This document shows, one piece after another, positions 50,253-59,741 of a DNA stretch of 64,000 nt. How positions within the stretch are numbered: position 1 is the first letter of the stretch; each line of letters starts with the position of its first letter. The translations under genes and the position numbers were made by a program. The notes below the pieces were generated by a model, which was not told the DNA's origin, did not search any database, and saw only the letters and a list, made by a program, of their open reading frames with translations. This DNA comes from Candidatus Poribacteria bacterium (GTDB lineage: Bacteria > Poribacteria > WGA-4E > WGA-3G), in NCBI GenBank assembly GCA_009841255.1, contig VXMD01000032.1, forward strand, positions 243,923 through 307,922, written 5' to 3'.

Positions 50253-52328
50253 ATGTTATCTGCTGAGCAACTTATCCAGAACTTAACCGACACAACGCAA
50301 CCGAGCATCGTTCGCTGCAGTGCCATTGTGAATCTTGTCTCACAGAGTAGCTCACACGGAATAGGTTCCCTAATTGAGGTGCTTGCCGATTCAGATTCGG
50401 TGATCCGGCGTGAAGCCGCGATGGCACTTCAGCAAATGGACGCAACTCGCGCTGCACAACCGCTGCTCGAAGCGTTGCGGGTGGAGTCAAATGATTTAAC
50501 GCTTTGGGCGATGCTTGAAGCCGTTGGTGAACTGGCTACGCCTGATGCCCTTCCTATGCTCGAATCGCTCCGCACTGCTGGTTCTATGCTCACGCGGATC
50601 GAAGTGAAGAAAAGCATAGCTCGGATCGAGGCGCGTTATGTCAATGGAGGCACTTCCGCAGTCGCAGAAACGCCTGAATCCGTCCTGCATAGTGAACACG
50701 AACCCTCAGATTTTACAGATCCAGAAACCACTCCTGAAGAAAACATCGTAGAACCGGCGTCGAATGTGCCTTCCGACAGCACGGCAGGTGTTCAAGCGGC
50801 TACGTCCGATAATTCGTTTATAGAACAAGGAGAAGGTATAGCGACAATTGAAGCTGGTGAAGAACAGCCGAGAGCGTCCGTAGAAACAACGTTCACAAGT
50901 CCATCTGCTGATCCAGATGAAAGGACCGTGGCAGTCCCAGAAGAAACAAATGATATACCGGATCGGACACAGTCCGCTGATGAGCGGGTCGATGTTATGG
51001 AGGAAACCGAACCTACAGATCAAGTAACTGACACATCGGATTATGTGCAGTTTGACGATGAACCGATTGAACCTACAGATGAAGTATGGGCAGACCCCCA
51101 ACCCAAAACACCCACTGATACTTTCACAACCGATACGGAAGCACAACGAGAAAAAGAAGATAAAGAGATAGACGATTTAGCGGAATCTATTGCACGATCG
51201 TCTCGTCTCGCCGGTTCGTCGGTTAATCTTCCAATGTTAGCACCGAATGCTGCCACTGTCCCCTATGATCCGAACAGTACCGCCCTTGAACCCACACAGT
51301 CGAATTTCTTCCTGACCCTCATACACCCCGGTAGGTATCTCTCCAAGCAATGGTTGCAGCGAACACGCGTTTATCTGATACTCTGGACTGCTCTCGTCAT
51401 CGTTACAATCGCTTTCACTCAGTATCAGAAACACACACAAATAGAGTTAAGTCCCCTCTCTCGTTTTGGGCTTTCTGTCACTGAACTACCGGAGTTGGTA
51501 AAGCGCTCATTGGCGGAAGGTGATTTCTACATTCAGGAGGGATATTACAGAAAAGCCATCAATTCGTATGAGTTGAGCAGAGGACTCGGGGCCCTCCCGA
51601 TTAGTTTCTATAGGAAACTCGGATTCGCGTACTTTAAGGAAGGTCAGTACGCCCTTGCCACGGAAGCGTATGAACTGTTTTTAGAGGCGAGAGAGCATGA
51701 AAACCCAGACGTGTTTGCTGTCGAAGCTTCACTTGTCGGTGTTTACCCGCTTACGTCGGTAGGAGAAGGAACGACACGCGACTATGAAACTTACAATATC
51801 CTCGGCACGGCGTATATGAAACTCGGACGTGTTCTGGATGCGCGACGCGCCTATGAAAAGGCAATACATATCGCACCGAAATATGGCGAGGCATACAATA
51901 ATCTCGCACGTCTCTACGCCGATAATTATTCAAACCCCATTTGGATGAAAGATTGGAAGGTTGAAAAGTTAGAAGGTTGGAAGGCGGAGCCACCCGCCCA
52001 CCCTTCCGATCTTCCACTCTTCCAGTCTTCTCTCCCCAGCCTACGGCTTGCTGAAGCCTTAGCCTATACAGCCGTAACATTGACCCCGGATGTCGCTACT
52101 TATCACAATACGCTCGGTTGGATTTTATCAAGGCGGGGACAAGTCAACAAGGGTATGAAAACTTTGGAACGTGCCATCGATCTACAGAGCGATGCCGTCG
52201 AGCCTTACTTTCATCTCGCACAGGTAGCACTCAAAGCCAACGAACGCAAGAAGGCAATACAAGCAATCCGAAACGTGTTCAAACTCAATCCCGCGTTTGT
52301 ATCCCTCAATACAGCAAAGCAGCAATGA
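50253..52328 (+). CDS. HEAT-repeat/TPR membrane protein
   Basis: A 691-residue protein. Residues 1-130 are HEAT repeats (IGSLIEVLADSDSVIRREAAMALQQMDATRAAQPLLEAL; LPMLESLRTAG). About 135-345 is an acidic, low-complexity region rich in Thr/Glu/Asp/Pro. One TM helix follows (YLILWTALVIVTIAFTQY, about 375-393). The C-terminal part has TPR repeats (ALATEAYELFLEA, YMKLGRVLDARRAYEKAIHIAPKYGEAYNNLARLYAD, GWILSRRGQVNKGMKTLERAIDLQ). Between two TPR units, about 30 residues (566-596) are encoded by a family D palindrome. It probably organises protein complexes at the membrane. Confidence 0.75.
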   Translation: MLSAEQLIQNLTDTTQPSIVRCSAIVNLVSQSSSHGIGSLIEVLADSDSVIRREAAMALQQMDATRAAQPLLEALRVESNDLTLWAMLEAVGELATPDALPMLESLRTAGSMLTRIEVKKSIARIEARYVNGGTSAVAETPESVLHSEHEPSDFTDPETTPEENIVEPASNVPSDSTAGVQAATSDNSFIEQGEGIATIEAGEEQPRASVETTFTSPSADPDERTVAVPEETNDIPDRTQSADERVDVMEETEPTDQVTDTSDYVQFDDEPIEPTDEVWADPQPKTPTDTFTTDTEAQREKEDKEIDDLAESIARSSRLAGSSVNLPMLAPNAATVPYDPNSTALEPTQSNFFLTLIHPGRYLSKQWLQRTRVYLILWTALVIVTIAFTQYQKHTQIELSPLSRFGLSVTELPELVKRSLAEGDFYIQEGYYRKAINSYELSRGLGALPISFYRKLGFAYFKEGQYALATEAYELFLEAREHENPDVFAVEASLVGVYPLTSVGEGTTRDYETYNILGTAYMKLGRVLDARRAYEKAIHIAPKYGEAYNNLARLYADNYSNPIWMKDWKVEKLEGWKAEPPAHPSDLPLFQSSLPSLRLAEALAYTAVTLTPDVATYHNTLGWILSRRGQVNKGMKTLERAIDLQSDAVEPYFHLAQVALKANERKKAIQAIRNVFKLNPAFVSLNTAKQQ
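51951..52037 (+). repeat. Family D palindrome inserted in frame in the TPR gene
   Basis: GATTGGAAGGTTGAAAAG ... GAAGGTTGGAAGGCGG on the left answers CCGCCCACCCTTCC ... GATCTTCCACTCTTCCAG on the right. The inner part is GGCGG-AGCCAC-CCGCC. It keeps the reading frame and encodes a Trp/Lys/Pro-rich loop. Confidence 0.65.
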
Positions 52329-52358
52329 TTAAGGTCATTTATAGTGAATTATGGAATA

Positions 52359-52436
52359 CATTTACATCTTGTAGGGGCACCCCTTGTGGATGAAGGTCAT
52401 TTACATCTTGTAGGGGCACCCCTTGTGGGTGCCCGC
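52359..52436. repeat. 31-nt direct repeat with family C hairpins
   Basis: An identical 31-nt stretch occurs at 52359-52389 and 52398-52428, containing TTGTAGGGGCACCCCTTGTGG. Only the second copy continues into the right arm (GGGTGCCC); the first is cut off. This is the region between the TPR gene and the convergent subtilase. Confidence 0.85.
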
Positions 52437-52462
52437 AAACCCTAAGCAATAATATAAAAAAT

Positions 52463-55400
52463 TTAGCGAATCACAGAAAATTTGCCGACGCGTCGATCAT
52501 TTTCAGACGAAAGGACATAGATATAGACGCCACTGCTGACACTACCAGAGAACTCCCAAATCCTTTTGTCTCTCCCATGTTCTGTCCGAGGGAATGCCGC
52601 AACACAATTTCCACTGACATCGTAGATATAAATATCAGTTCCCACCGGGATCTTATCGAAGGTAACCCAATTACACGCTGCCACTGGATTCGGATAGACA
52701 ATCACCTCCTCAAGCGTTGATGCCGGAAGCATTATTGTCAACATCCTGGCATCCTCTGCGAGATCGGCACCGTGTATATCCGAAAGTTGCAATGCCTCAA
52801 TCTGATAACGATTGCCTGTACGAAAGACTTTTGGAGAGAAGGTCAGGACAACCCGCTTACCCCCCTGGTTAAGGATCGCTGAGCGTGGGGTGTAACGCTC
52901 CAAACCATTTTCTACAGTTCCTTGTTTGGACACACGGTAACGCCCGGCGTGTGCCGCAGAGACCCCCATCGGTTTGTCAAACGTCAATATGAGTTGATTC
53001 GGGGGCGAAAGCGCAGCAGCAGTCAAGCGCGGTCGTCGCGTTGGCGCGACAGATATCGATCTGGATTGCTTTGAAAGTGAACCGTTTGAATGCTGAGACG
53101 CGACGGCGTACCAGTACGTTTGTCCTGTGGTCAGTCCAGTATCCGTGAAATGCGGTTCCCGAATCCCATCACGGATCTTTTCCAGTAATTTCTCGCGTCC
53201 GCCGCGATAGAGGGCATAGGTCACCGTATCCTGTACTTTTTGCCACGTCAGATGAACAGAACGTTCATCAATCGGTTTCGCCGTAATTCCCCACGGTGGA
53301 TTGAGTGGAACCCGCAATTGCGAAGGTACAGATGCAGGAGTCTGGAAAAGGGTTAAGGCGTTATGACTGTTAAACAGCAGTGCCTTTGCCCCACTGCCAT
53401 TCAGATCCACCACAATCGGATTGAAAGTGCTCGTCGCGGTGTGGTGCCAGATAGGGCGATAGCCTATGCCGTCATACTGGATGAGGTAGAAGTTCGGCTG
53501 AGCGGCGATGCAAAGTTCATCACGACCATCGTTATTCGCGTCCGAAATCGTCATCCCATTTCCACCATCCTGCACGTCTCGGATGCGTTGTGTCCACACA
53601 GCACGATAGATATCATCACCATTTGATTTGAAAATCGTTAAAAGCCAGTGATGATAACGAATATCAAGGACTGTAGTGCCGACGTGGGTCCCTGTTTTGG
53701 CGCAGATAGCAAACTCCGGGTTCCCATCACCGTCCATATCCCCAGCGGCAAAAAGTTGTGGGGTGCCTTCAGAAAGCCTGCTTATCCACGTTTGCCTGTA
53801 TTGGTTGTTTCCAGTCGCCTCGTGTATGAATACATACCCATCGTTGTCCCCGGCTAAAATCTCTTGCCGTCCATCCCCATCAAAATCACCCGTAGCGAAA
53901 TTCGCACTCATCCCGTTGTTCCCCCACATCGGGTTTTTCAGGGTCGCTACCCTTCGATAGTCGTTATTTCTTGCCGCCTCGTACACCGAAATAGTGTTCG
54001 TAACATCATCCCGTGCGAAGATCTCAGGTATGCCGTCTGCATCCACATCCGCGATTGTCCGACTCCACTGGCCGCGTGCCTCCCAGACGCGTTCCGTTGG
54101 AAATTCGCCGTGCGCGGGTTGCTCCAGCAAAAACGTCGCGCCCGAAGCATTGCACAATATCTCTATAAGGCCATCGTTATCTGTATCCTCTGACGCCCAA
54201 GGCCACAACGATTCGGTGTAAGAAAAAACCCGCTTATACGTTCCATCATCCGCTATCTCAAGAATGTGTGCCGTGCCGGTCTCCATTTCAACGGCGAAGA
54301 GTTCCAATTTCCCATTTCTGTTTATATCCACCGGTGAAGCGATCGCGTGCAACCTACTGTCGGTTGATGCAATCTGCGAGAGATGCGATACATCAATCGG
54401 AGTATCGTTTACTTCAATCTGATACAATCTGCCGTTGTTGTCATCAACTTGCAGGTGTCCGACACTATCTTGCACCACGAATCGGTACAAATAAGTCCCC
54501 AGTGGTCCGCCTAAATCTGACATATTGACGAAATGGAGTAAATTCTCCGCGTCGGAATGAATAGTTCTATCAAGATATAGAATTTCCAAATGATCCTCGG
54601 TTCCCACATGGATATGATCCTGTGAGTCGGGATGGATAGTTCCATTGACACTTCCGTTCCCCTTAAAAATTTCAATTGTGCCCGTCGTTAATGCCTCCGT
54701 TTTCCACATCACCACTGAATTGAATTTGTCTCCCGCAAGCCACGGTTGCGCCTCATGTTTTATAATAAGAGGTTCCGTGTGATCCACCTCAACAACTATC
54801 TTGATTCTCTTGATGTCTCCACCTTCGGCTTTAACACTCAGTCGCAGCGTATACCTGCCTTCCGCTAAAGCAGAGGTGTTCCACTTATATAGGCACGCAT
54901 TAAACTTCGGTTCTGCTTGCACAGTGCCCAACGGATACCATAAATCTGGGACTTCGCCGATGCCGTACTCCAGCCAGTATTCAGAAAACCCAGCACCTCC
55001 TGCACTCCCAATGATTTCAATTTCATCAATAATAAAATCTGTTGCGAGCTGATTATACCGCACGTAACCCCCGGAGAAACCTACGAATTCAACATTATCA
55101 AGGGCTATGGGTATTCGTTGGGCATCAATTTCCGCAATAAGCGATGTTGAAGTCGCCAGTGCTGCATAAGCGTCCAGTGAACCTGCTCCAACGAGTTCGG
55201 TAATGAAAAGCGGCTTTGCAGTGGCAATCAGTTTCTCTTGAATCTCTATGTGGGTGGCGTGTGGATTTGCAGACAGGATGAGCGCAGCAACGCCGGAGAC
55301 ATGCGCCGCTGCCATGGACGTGCCGTCCCTCTTTTGATAGTCCCCATCAAGTGCTGTGCTCAGAATCTCCTCACCCGGCGCGGCGATATCAATAGTAGCT

Positions 55401-56464
55401 CCGAAATTAGAAGCGTCATACAACTGTTTCTCCTTTCCAAGTCCCGCAACGGAGATAACAGGTTTAAGAGCCGCAGGATAGTAAGAACCGACCGCCGCCA
55501 AATTGCCCGCCGCACCCACAAGGATACATCCACGATGGTAAGCGTATTCTACGGCATCTTCTATGATGAAGGCACGCACTGTATCGCCCCAACTCATATT
55601 AATCACCTGTGCACCATTGTCCGCCGCATAGACAATAGCGGCGGCGAGATCGTCGTTCTGGAGATAAGTCCCGCCTCCATACTTGAAACCCGCTCTAAGA
55701 GGCATCAAACGGCACTGTGGCGCGATCCCGGCGACGCCAAGTCCATTGTTCGCTTTCGCCGCGATGATACCGGCGACGTGTGTCCCGTGCCCTGTTTCAT
55801 CCTCAGGGTCGTTATCTCGGACAGTCCAATCACCACGACCGGGCAGTGCTGGGGCGTCGCTGAAGTCCCAGCCGTTTTTGTCATCAATGTAACCGTTCCC
55901 GTCATCGTCGATGCCGTTTCTCGGAATTTCACCGACGTTTTCCCAAAGTTGCGAACGGAATTCAGGGTGTCGGGTCGCGATACCGCTATCAACAACCGCT
56001 ACCGTCACTTGCGGTTTGCCCTGTTCGATACCCCACGCTTGCCGTATGTTCAGAACGGATAAATTCCACTGTGCCGTATAATTCGGGTCGTTCGGTTCTA
56101 CCTCCGCACACGGTTGGTTGAGGCGATTCATCTCAACCGCTTCAATTGCGGCGTGGCGTTCATACCGTCGCCGTAAGGGTTCCAAGTGCCAACCCTTTGG
56201 AAATCGAATCAGATAGATACGCCGGAGTCGCGGGTGTTGCCCGCCCGGCGTCGTCGAAGAAAAAACTGGCAGCACAGACACCGCACCGAGCCGTCCGCTC
56301 AACTTTTCAAGCTGCTCGACAGAAGCATTCGGCTGTAAACGGACGATCAGTTCTCCCGGGGTGTCGGCGATATGAGGAAAACCATCTGAATTGCTTTGGG
56401 CAAAAACGAATTGTGAATTTATAAACAGGACGAAAATGTAGAGATAGATAGATACTTTTGTCAT
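52463..56464 (-). CDS. Secreted subtilisin-like serine protease with FG-GAP repeats and sorting-type C-terminus
   Basis: A 1333-residue exported S8 peptidase. Signal peptide: VSIYLYIFVLFINSQFVFA. After a propeptide-like region the triad is Asp (VAVVDSGIATRHPEF, about 157), His (GHGTHVAGIIAAKANNG, about 226) and Ser (GTSMAAAHVSGVAALIL, about 380). A jelly-roll region follows, then FG-GAP-like repeats (DVDADGIPEIFARDD, DFDGDGRQEILAGD, DMDGDGNPEFAICA, DANNDGRDELCIAA), a fibronectin-type III domain (PPWGITAKPIDERSVHLTWQ), and a C-terminal FlgD/Por-sorting-like domain (VIVYPNPVAACNWVTFD, IYIYDVSGNCVAAF, SSGVYIYVLSSENDRRVGKFSVIR). The frame is open to 56569, but the ATG at 56464 starts the signal peptide. 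Type IX secretion is a guess. Confidence 0.88.
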   Translation of the reverse strand: MTKVSIYLYIFVLFINSQFVFAQSNSDGFPHIADTPGELIVRLQPNASVEQLEKLSGRLGAVSVLPVFSSTTPGGQHPRLRRIYLIRFPKGWHLEPLRRRYERHAAIEAVEMNRLNQPCAEVEPNDPNYTAQWNLSVLNIRQAWGIEQGKPQVTVAVVDSGIATRHPEFRSQLWENVGEIPRNGIDDDGNGYIDDKNGWDFSDAPALPGRGDWTVRDNDPEDETGHGTHVAGIIAAKANNGLGVAGIAPQCRLMPLRAGFKYGGGTYLQNDDLAAAIVYAADNGAQVINMSWGDTVRAFIIEDAVEYAYHRGCILVGAAGNLAAVGSYYPAALKPVISVAGLGKEKQLYDASNFGATIDIAAPGEEILSTALDGDYQKRDGTSMAAAHVSGVAALILSANPHATHIEIQEKLIATAKPLFITELVGAGSLDAYAALATSTSLIAEIDAQRIPIALDNVEFVGFSGGYVRYNQLATDFIIDEIEIIGSAGGAGFSEYWLEYGIGEVPDLWYPLGTVQAEPKFNACLYKWNTSALAEGRYTLRLSVKAEGGDIKRIKIVVEVDHTEPLIIKHEAQPWLAGDKFNSVVMWKTEALTTGTIEIFKGNGSVNGTIHPDSQDHIHVGTEDHLEILYLDRTIHSDAENLLHFVNMSDLGGPLGTYLYRFVVQDSVGHLQVDDNNGRLYQIEVNDTPIDVSHLSQIASTDSRLHAIASPVDINRNGKLELFAVEMETGTAHILEIADDGTYKRVFSYTESLWPWASEDTDNDGLIEILCNASGATFLLEQPAHGEFPTERVWEARGQWSRTIADVDADGIPEIFARDDVTNTISVYEAARNNDYRRVATLKNPMWGNNGMSANFATGDFDGDGRQEILAGDNDGYVFIHEATGNNQYRQTWISRLSEGTPQLFAAGDMDGDGNPEFAICAKTGTHVGTTVLDIRYHHWLLTIFKSNGDDIYRAVWTQRIRDVQDGGNGMTISDANNDGRDELCIAAQPNFYLIQYDGIGYRPIWHHTATSTFNPIVVDLNGSGAKALLFNSHNALTLFQTPASVPSQLRVPLNPPWGITAKPIDERSVHLTWQKVQDTVTYALYRGGREKLLEKIRDGIREPHFTDTGLTTGQTYWYAVASQHSNGSLSKQSRSISVAPTRRPRLTAAALSPPNQLILTFDKPMGVSAAHAGRYRVSKQGTVENGLERYTPRSAILNQGGKRVVLTFSPKVFRTGNRYQIEALQLSDIHGADLAEDARMLTIMLPASTLEEVIVYPNPVAACNWVTFDKIPVGTDIYIYDVSGNCVAAFPRTEHGRDKRIWEFSGSVSSGVYIYVLSSENDRRVGKFSVIR

Positions 56465-56545
56465 CAGGTATTTTTTAGCAGGACCTAAACATTCATGGTG
56501 AATTATAAAAATAAACTTACATTTCAATAAAAGCCAAAAACCCAC

Positions 56546-56626
56546 TAACCTCGCCAACTCTCCAACCAATAAAAGCGAAAACCCGCCATACCGCTGGCGC
56601 GGTTTCCTAACCTCACCAACTCTCCA
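56546..56626. repeat. Short direct repeat upstream of the subtilase
   Basis: TAACCTCGCCAACTCTCCA (56546-56564) recurs with one change at 56608-56626, separated by CCGC...GCGG pairing. The divergent intergenic region 56465-56768 has no further gene; its right half is A/T-rich and must hold the promoter of the AlsS-like gene. Confidence 0.6.
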
Positions 56627-56768
56627 GCGTACGCTTAATTGTGGGTTTTACCATATTTTCTCTTCTTAAAATTGCAATTCTATATCTCTATATGATATAT
56701 TAATGATACGTAACTCACGGAGAAAAAACAAATTTTTCATCCGCTTTAACACATAAGGAACAACAACT

Positions 56769-58406
56769 ATGAAAGCCTCAGAATTGATCGTTAAATGTCT
56801 GGAAAACGAAAACGTTGACTACATATTTGGAATACCCGGTGAAGAAAACCTGGACCTGATGGACGCACTGCTGGAATCCAATATCCAATTTATTCAAACC
56901 CGTGATGAACGGGGTGCCGCCTTCATGGCGGATGTCTACGGTCGCCTCACTGGCCGCGCCGGTGTATGTCTTGCCACCTTAGGTCCGGGTGCCATGAATC
57001 TCGTCACAGGGGTTGCTGATGCGAATATGGACAGGGCACCTCTCGTGGCAATTACCGGACAAGCAAGCTTAGACAGAATGCACAAAGAATCTCACCAATA
57101 TATGGATGTCGTCTCCGTCTTCAAACCGATGACCAAATGGAACACACTTCTCCATCTCCCTGAAATCATCCCCGAATCGGTGAGTAAAGCCTTCAAAACC
57201 GCTACGGGAGAGAAACCGGGGGCTACACATATTGATTTTCCAGAGGACATCGCCAAAATGGAAGTCAGCGCGGAACCGATGCCACATGACTTCCCCAGCG
57301 AAGCAGAACCCGTTGCATCCTGTTTGCTACGCGCCGCACAATTGATTAACGATGCAAAGCAACCCATCATCCTCGCAGGGAACGGTGTTGTCCGTCAAGG
57401 GGCTTCCCGAATTCTGACACAATTCGCTGAAATGACGAACATTCCCGTTGCACACACCTTTATGGGCAAGGGTAGCATTCCCTGGACCCACCGACTCTCA
57501 CTCCTCAGCGTCGGATTGCAGGCAAACGATTTCGTCTCCTGCGGATTCGACCGCGCCGACCTCGTCATCGCAATCGGTTACGATATCGTCGAATATCATC
57601 CACGTCTCTGGAACCCCGATCGGAATAAGAAACTCATCCATATCGATACAGAACCGAGCGAAAGCGATGCCGCTTACGTCACCGACGTCGAGATGGTAGG
57701 CAACATCCGGCAGAGTCTTAGACATCTCATGGCACAAGAAATCTATCCTAAAGATTCAGAGTATGCCTCAAACACCTTACGGAAAATCATACTCGCCCAA
57801 CTCGACGAACACCGCGATGATACGGGATTTCCGATGAAACCGCAAAAAATCTTGAGTGATGTCCGCGCTATGCTTGCTGAAGATGACATCCTTATCTCCG
57901 ATGTCGGTGCCCACAAAATGTGGATTGCCCGTATGTATCCGTGTTATCAACCCAATACGTGCATCATCTCTAACGGTTTCGCCTCTATGGGTATCGCACT
58001 ACCCGGCGCTTTTGTTGCAAAACTTATCTATCCTGAACGCAAATGTTTGGCAATCTGCGGTGATGGGGGTTTCTTGATGAACTCGCAAGAACTCGAAACA
58101 GCGACGCGTCTCGGGGTGCCATTTGTCACGCTTATCTTCAATGATGAGGCTTACGGGCTTATTGAATGGAAGCAGATGAACGGTTTTGGTAGACCCGCTC
58201 ACATCGACTTCACAAACCCCGATTTCGTCAAATATGCCGAAGCCTTCGGTGCCAAAGGTTACAGAGTCGAAAGTAGCGACGAACTGGTGCCTATCCTTGA
58301 AGACGCGTTTCGTCAGCAAGTCCCCTCAGTTATCGATTGTCCGGTGGATTATAGCGAAAATCTACGCCTGACGGACGAACTTGGACACCTAACATGCCCA
58401 ATTTAA
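56769..58406 (+). CDS. Acetolactate synthase-like ThDP enzyme (AlsS type)
   Basis: A 545-residue ThDP-dependent enzyme. The catalytic Glu lies in TRDERGAAFMADVYGRLTG, the ThDP motif is CGDGGFLMNSQELETATRLGVPFVTLIFND, and PGATHIDFPEDIAKMEV is typical. The FAD-region loop of anabolic AHAS is less conserved than in the ilvB product of this window (VIAIGYDIVEYHPRLWNPD), which resembles the catabolic AlsS class or related decarboxylases. No alsD or regulatory subunit is adjacent. The substrate is therefore uncertain. Confidence 0.85.
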   Translation: MKASELIVKCLENENVDYIFGIPGEENLDLMDALLESNIQFIQTRDERGAAFMADVYGRLTGRAGVCLATLGPGAMNLVTGVADANMDRAPLVAITGQASLDRMHKESHQYMDVVSVFKPMTKWNTLLHLPEIIPESVSKAFKTATGEKPGATHIDFPEDIAKMEVSAEPMPHDFPSEAEPVASCLLRAAQLINDAKQPIILAGNGVVRQGASRILTQFAEMTNIPVAHTFMGKGSIPWTHRLSLLSVGLQANDFVSCGFDRADLVIAIGYDIVEYHPRLWNPDRNKKLIHIDTEPSESDAAYVTDVEMVGNIRQSLRHLMAQEIYPKDSEYASNTLRKIILAQLDEHRDDTGFPMKPQKILSDVRAMLAEDDILISDVGAHKMWIARMYPCYQPNTCIISNGFASMGIALPGAFVAKLIYPERKCLAICGDGGFLMNSQELETATRLGVPFVTLIFNDEAYGLIEWKQMNGFGRPAHIDFTNPDFVKYAEAFGAKGYRVESSDELVPILEDAFRQQVPSVIDCPVDYSENLRLTDELGHLTCPI

Positions 58407-58490
58407 TATTTTTAATTTATCGGTCTTTCGACCGCTTTCCAAAGGACATCTAATTTCATTACGAGCGGGCTCTGGGTAATTTGAGGAATA

Positions 58491-58582
58491 GCAGCCTGCA
58501 ACAACGGCGCAGGCGGATGAACGCAAAGGAACGTCAAATACGAAACCTACTTCACCGAACCGCAAGGAAACTTAGAAAATTG
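58491..58582 (+). repeat. Family A leader repeat (copy 8)
   Basis: GCAGCCTGCAACAACGGCGC, GGATGAACGCAAAGGAACG, GAACCGCAAGGAAACTTAG, then a TTG. Here no gene starts directly; the mtnA promoter begins 2 nt later. Confidence 0.8.
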
Positions 58583-58583
58583 A

Positions 58584-58612
58584 TTGCACTGTGGCATAGA
58601 AGATGTTATTAT
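58584..58612 (+). promoter_or_regulatory. Sigma-70-type promoter of mtnA
   Basis: TTGCAC (58584-58589), 17 nt, TATTAT (58607-58612), about 86 nt before the mtnA ATG. It abuts repeat copy A8. Confidence 0.6.
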
Positions 58613-58697
58613 CTTTTTAACGCTAGTCGGAGTCTTTAGTCTATTTACTGCGGAATGTGCTTCGTTTTTTTTTTACAGGAGGTTCCAATCTCATAAA

Positions 58698-59738
58698 ATG
58701 GCAGTTTCAACAATTGAGTGGGTGGATGGCAGAATTCGAATGATTGACCAGACGCTGTTACCCAATGAATTCAAGCAGATATATTGCGATGATCTCCCAT
58801 CGGTCTGGGAAGCCATTAAATCCCTGCGGGTTCGGGGTGCCCCTGCAATCGGCATTGCGGGTGCTTTGGGCGCCGTGCTCGGAACATGGGATTCCACAGC
58901 GAAAACCTATGATGCTTTTGCCACCGAGCTTAAATCCACCACCGATTATCTGGCAACGTCGCGCCCCACAGCCGTTAATCTCTTTTGGGCACTGGATAGA
59001 ATTACCCGAACCGCGCAAGAGAACAGCCATCTTCAGATCCCTGAACTCAAAGAGGTGCTACTCGCTGAGGCGTTGGAGATTATCGATGAAGATAAAGCGA
59101 TGTGCCGTGCCATTGGGCAGCACGGTATGGCGTTACTCAACGAAAACGATACGATTCTGACGCATTGCAACGCCGGAGGATTGGCGACATCCGACTACGG
59201 CACAGCGTTAGCCGTTATGTTCAGGGCACACGAAGCAGGTAAGAAGATCCAAGTTTACGCCGACGAGACGCGCCCCCTTTTACAAGGCGCACGGCTCACC
59301 ACTTGGGAACTCATGCAAGCAGGCATTGATGTGACGCTTATCTGTGATAACATGGCAGCGCAGGTCATGAAAGAGGGCAAAATCCAGTGTGTCATTGTCG
59401 GTGCCGACAGGATCGCCGCAAATGGCGACACCGCAAACAAAATCGGCACCTATAATGTCGCTATCCTCGCAGAGGCACACGGCATCCCCTTTTACGTCGC
59501 TGCACCGACGTCAACCTTGGACTTCGCCCTTGAAACCGGGACAGAAATCCCGATTGAGCAACGGGCAGCGGAAGAGGTGACGGAAGGCTTCGGGAAACTC
59601 ACCGCACCTGAAGGCGTTAAAGTCTATAGCCCTGCGTTTGATGTCACACCCGCGGCGTTGGTCACAGCGATTATCACTGAGAAAGGCGTGGCACATGCTC
59701 CCTATACAGAGAGTCTGAAGGCGTTACGAGACGCATAA
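58698..59738 (+). CDS. mtnA: S-methyl-5-thioribose-1-phosphate isomerase
   Basis: A 346-residue methionine-salvage enzyme that converts methylthioribose-1-phosphate to the ribulose form. Signatures: STIEWVDGRIRMIDQTLLP at the N-terminus, SLRVRGAPAIGIAGALG, the catalytic Cys in THCNAGGLATSDYGTAL, ADETRPLLQGARLTTWEL and the catalytic Asp in VGADRIAANGDTANKIGTYNVA. The frame is open to 58584, but that N-terminus lies in the promoter region; ATG 58698 gives the family start, with AGGAGG rather far (16 nt) upstream. Confidence 0.95.
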   Translation: MAVSTIEWVDGRIRMIDQTLLPNEFKQIYCDDLPSVWEAIKSLRVRGAPAIGIAGALGAVLGTWDSTAKTYDAFATELKSTTDYLATSRPTAVNLFWALDRITRTAQENSHLQIPELKEVLLAEALEIIDEDKAMCRAIGQHGMALLNENDTILTHCNAGGLATSDYGTALAVMFRAHEAGKKIQVYADETRPLLQGARLTTWELMQAGIDVTLICDNMAAQVMKEGKIQCVIVGADRIAANGDTANKIGTYNVAILAEAHGIPFYVAAPTSTLDFALETGTEIPIEQRAAEEVTEGFGKLTAPEGVKVYSPAFDVTPAALVTAIITEKGVAHAPYTESLKALRDA

Positions 59739-59741
59739 GCG

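Noticed and set aside
52359-52428. CRISPR-like two-unit direct repeat
   Set aside because: Only two units, 8-nt spacing and membership in a genome-wide hairpin family; no cas genes.
55238-56062. Open frame of 274 codons on the plus strand
   Set aside because: Antiparallel to the subtilase catalytic domain; composition is that of a shadow frame.
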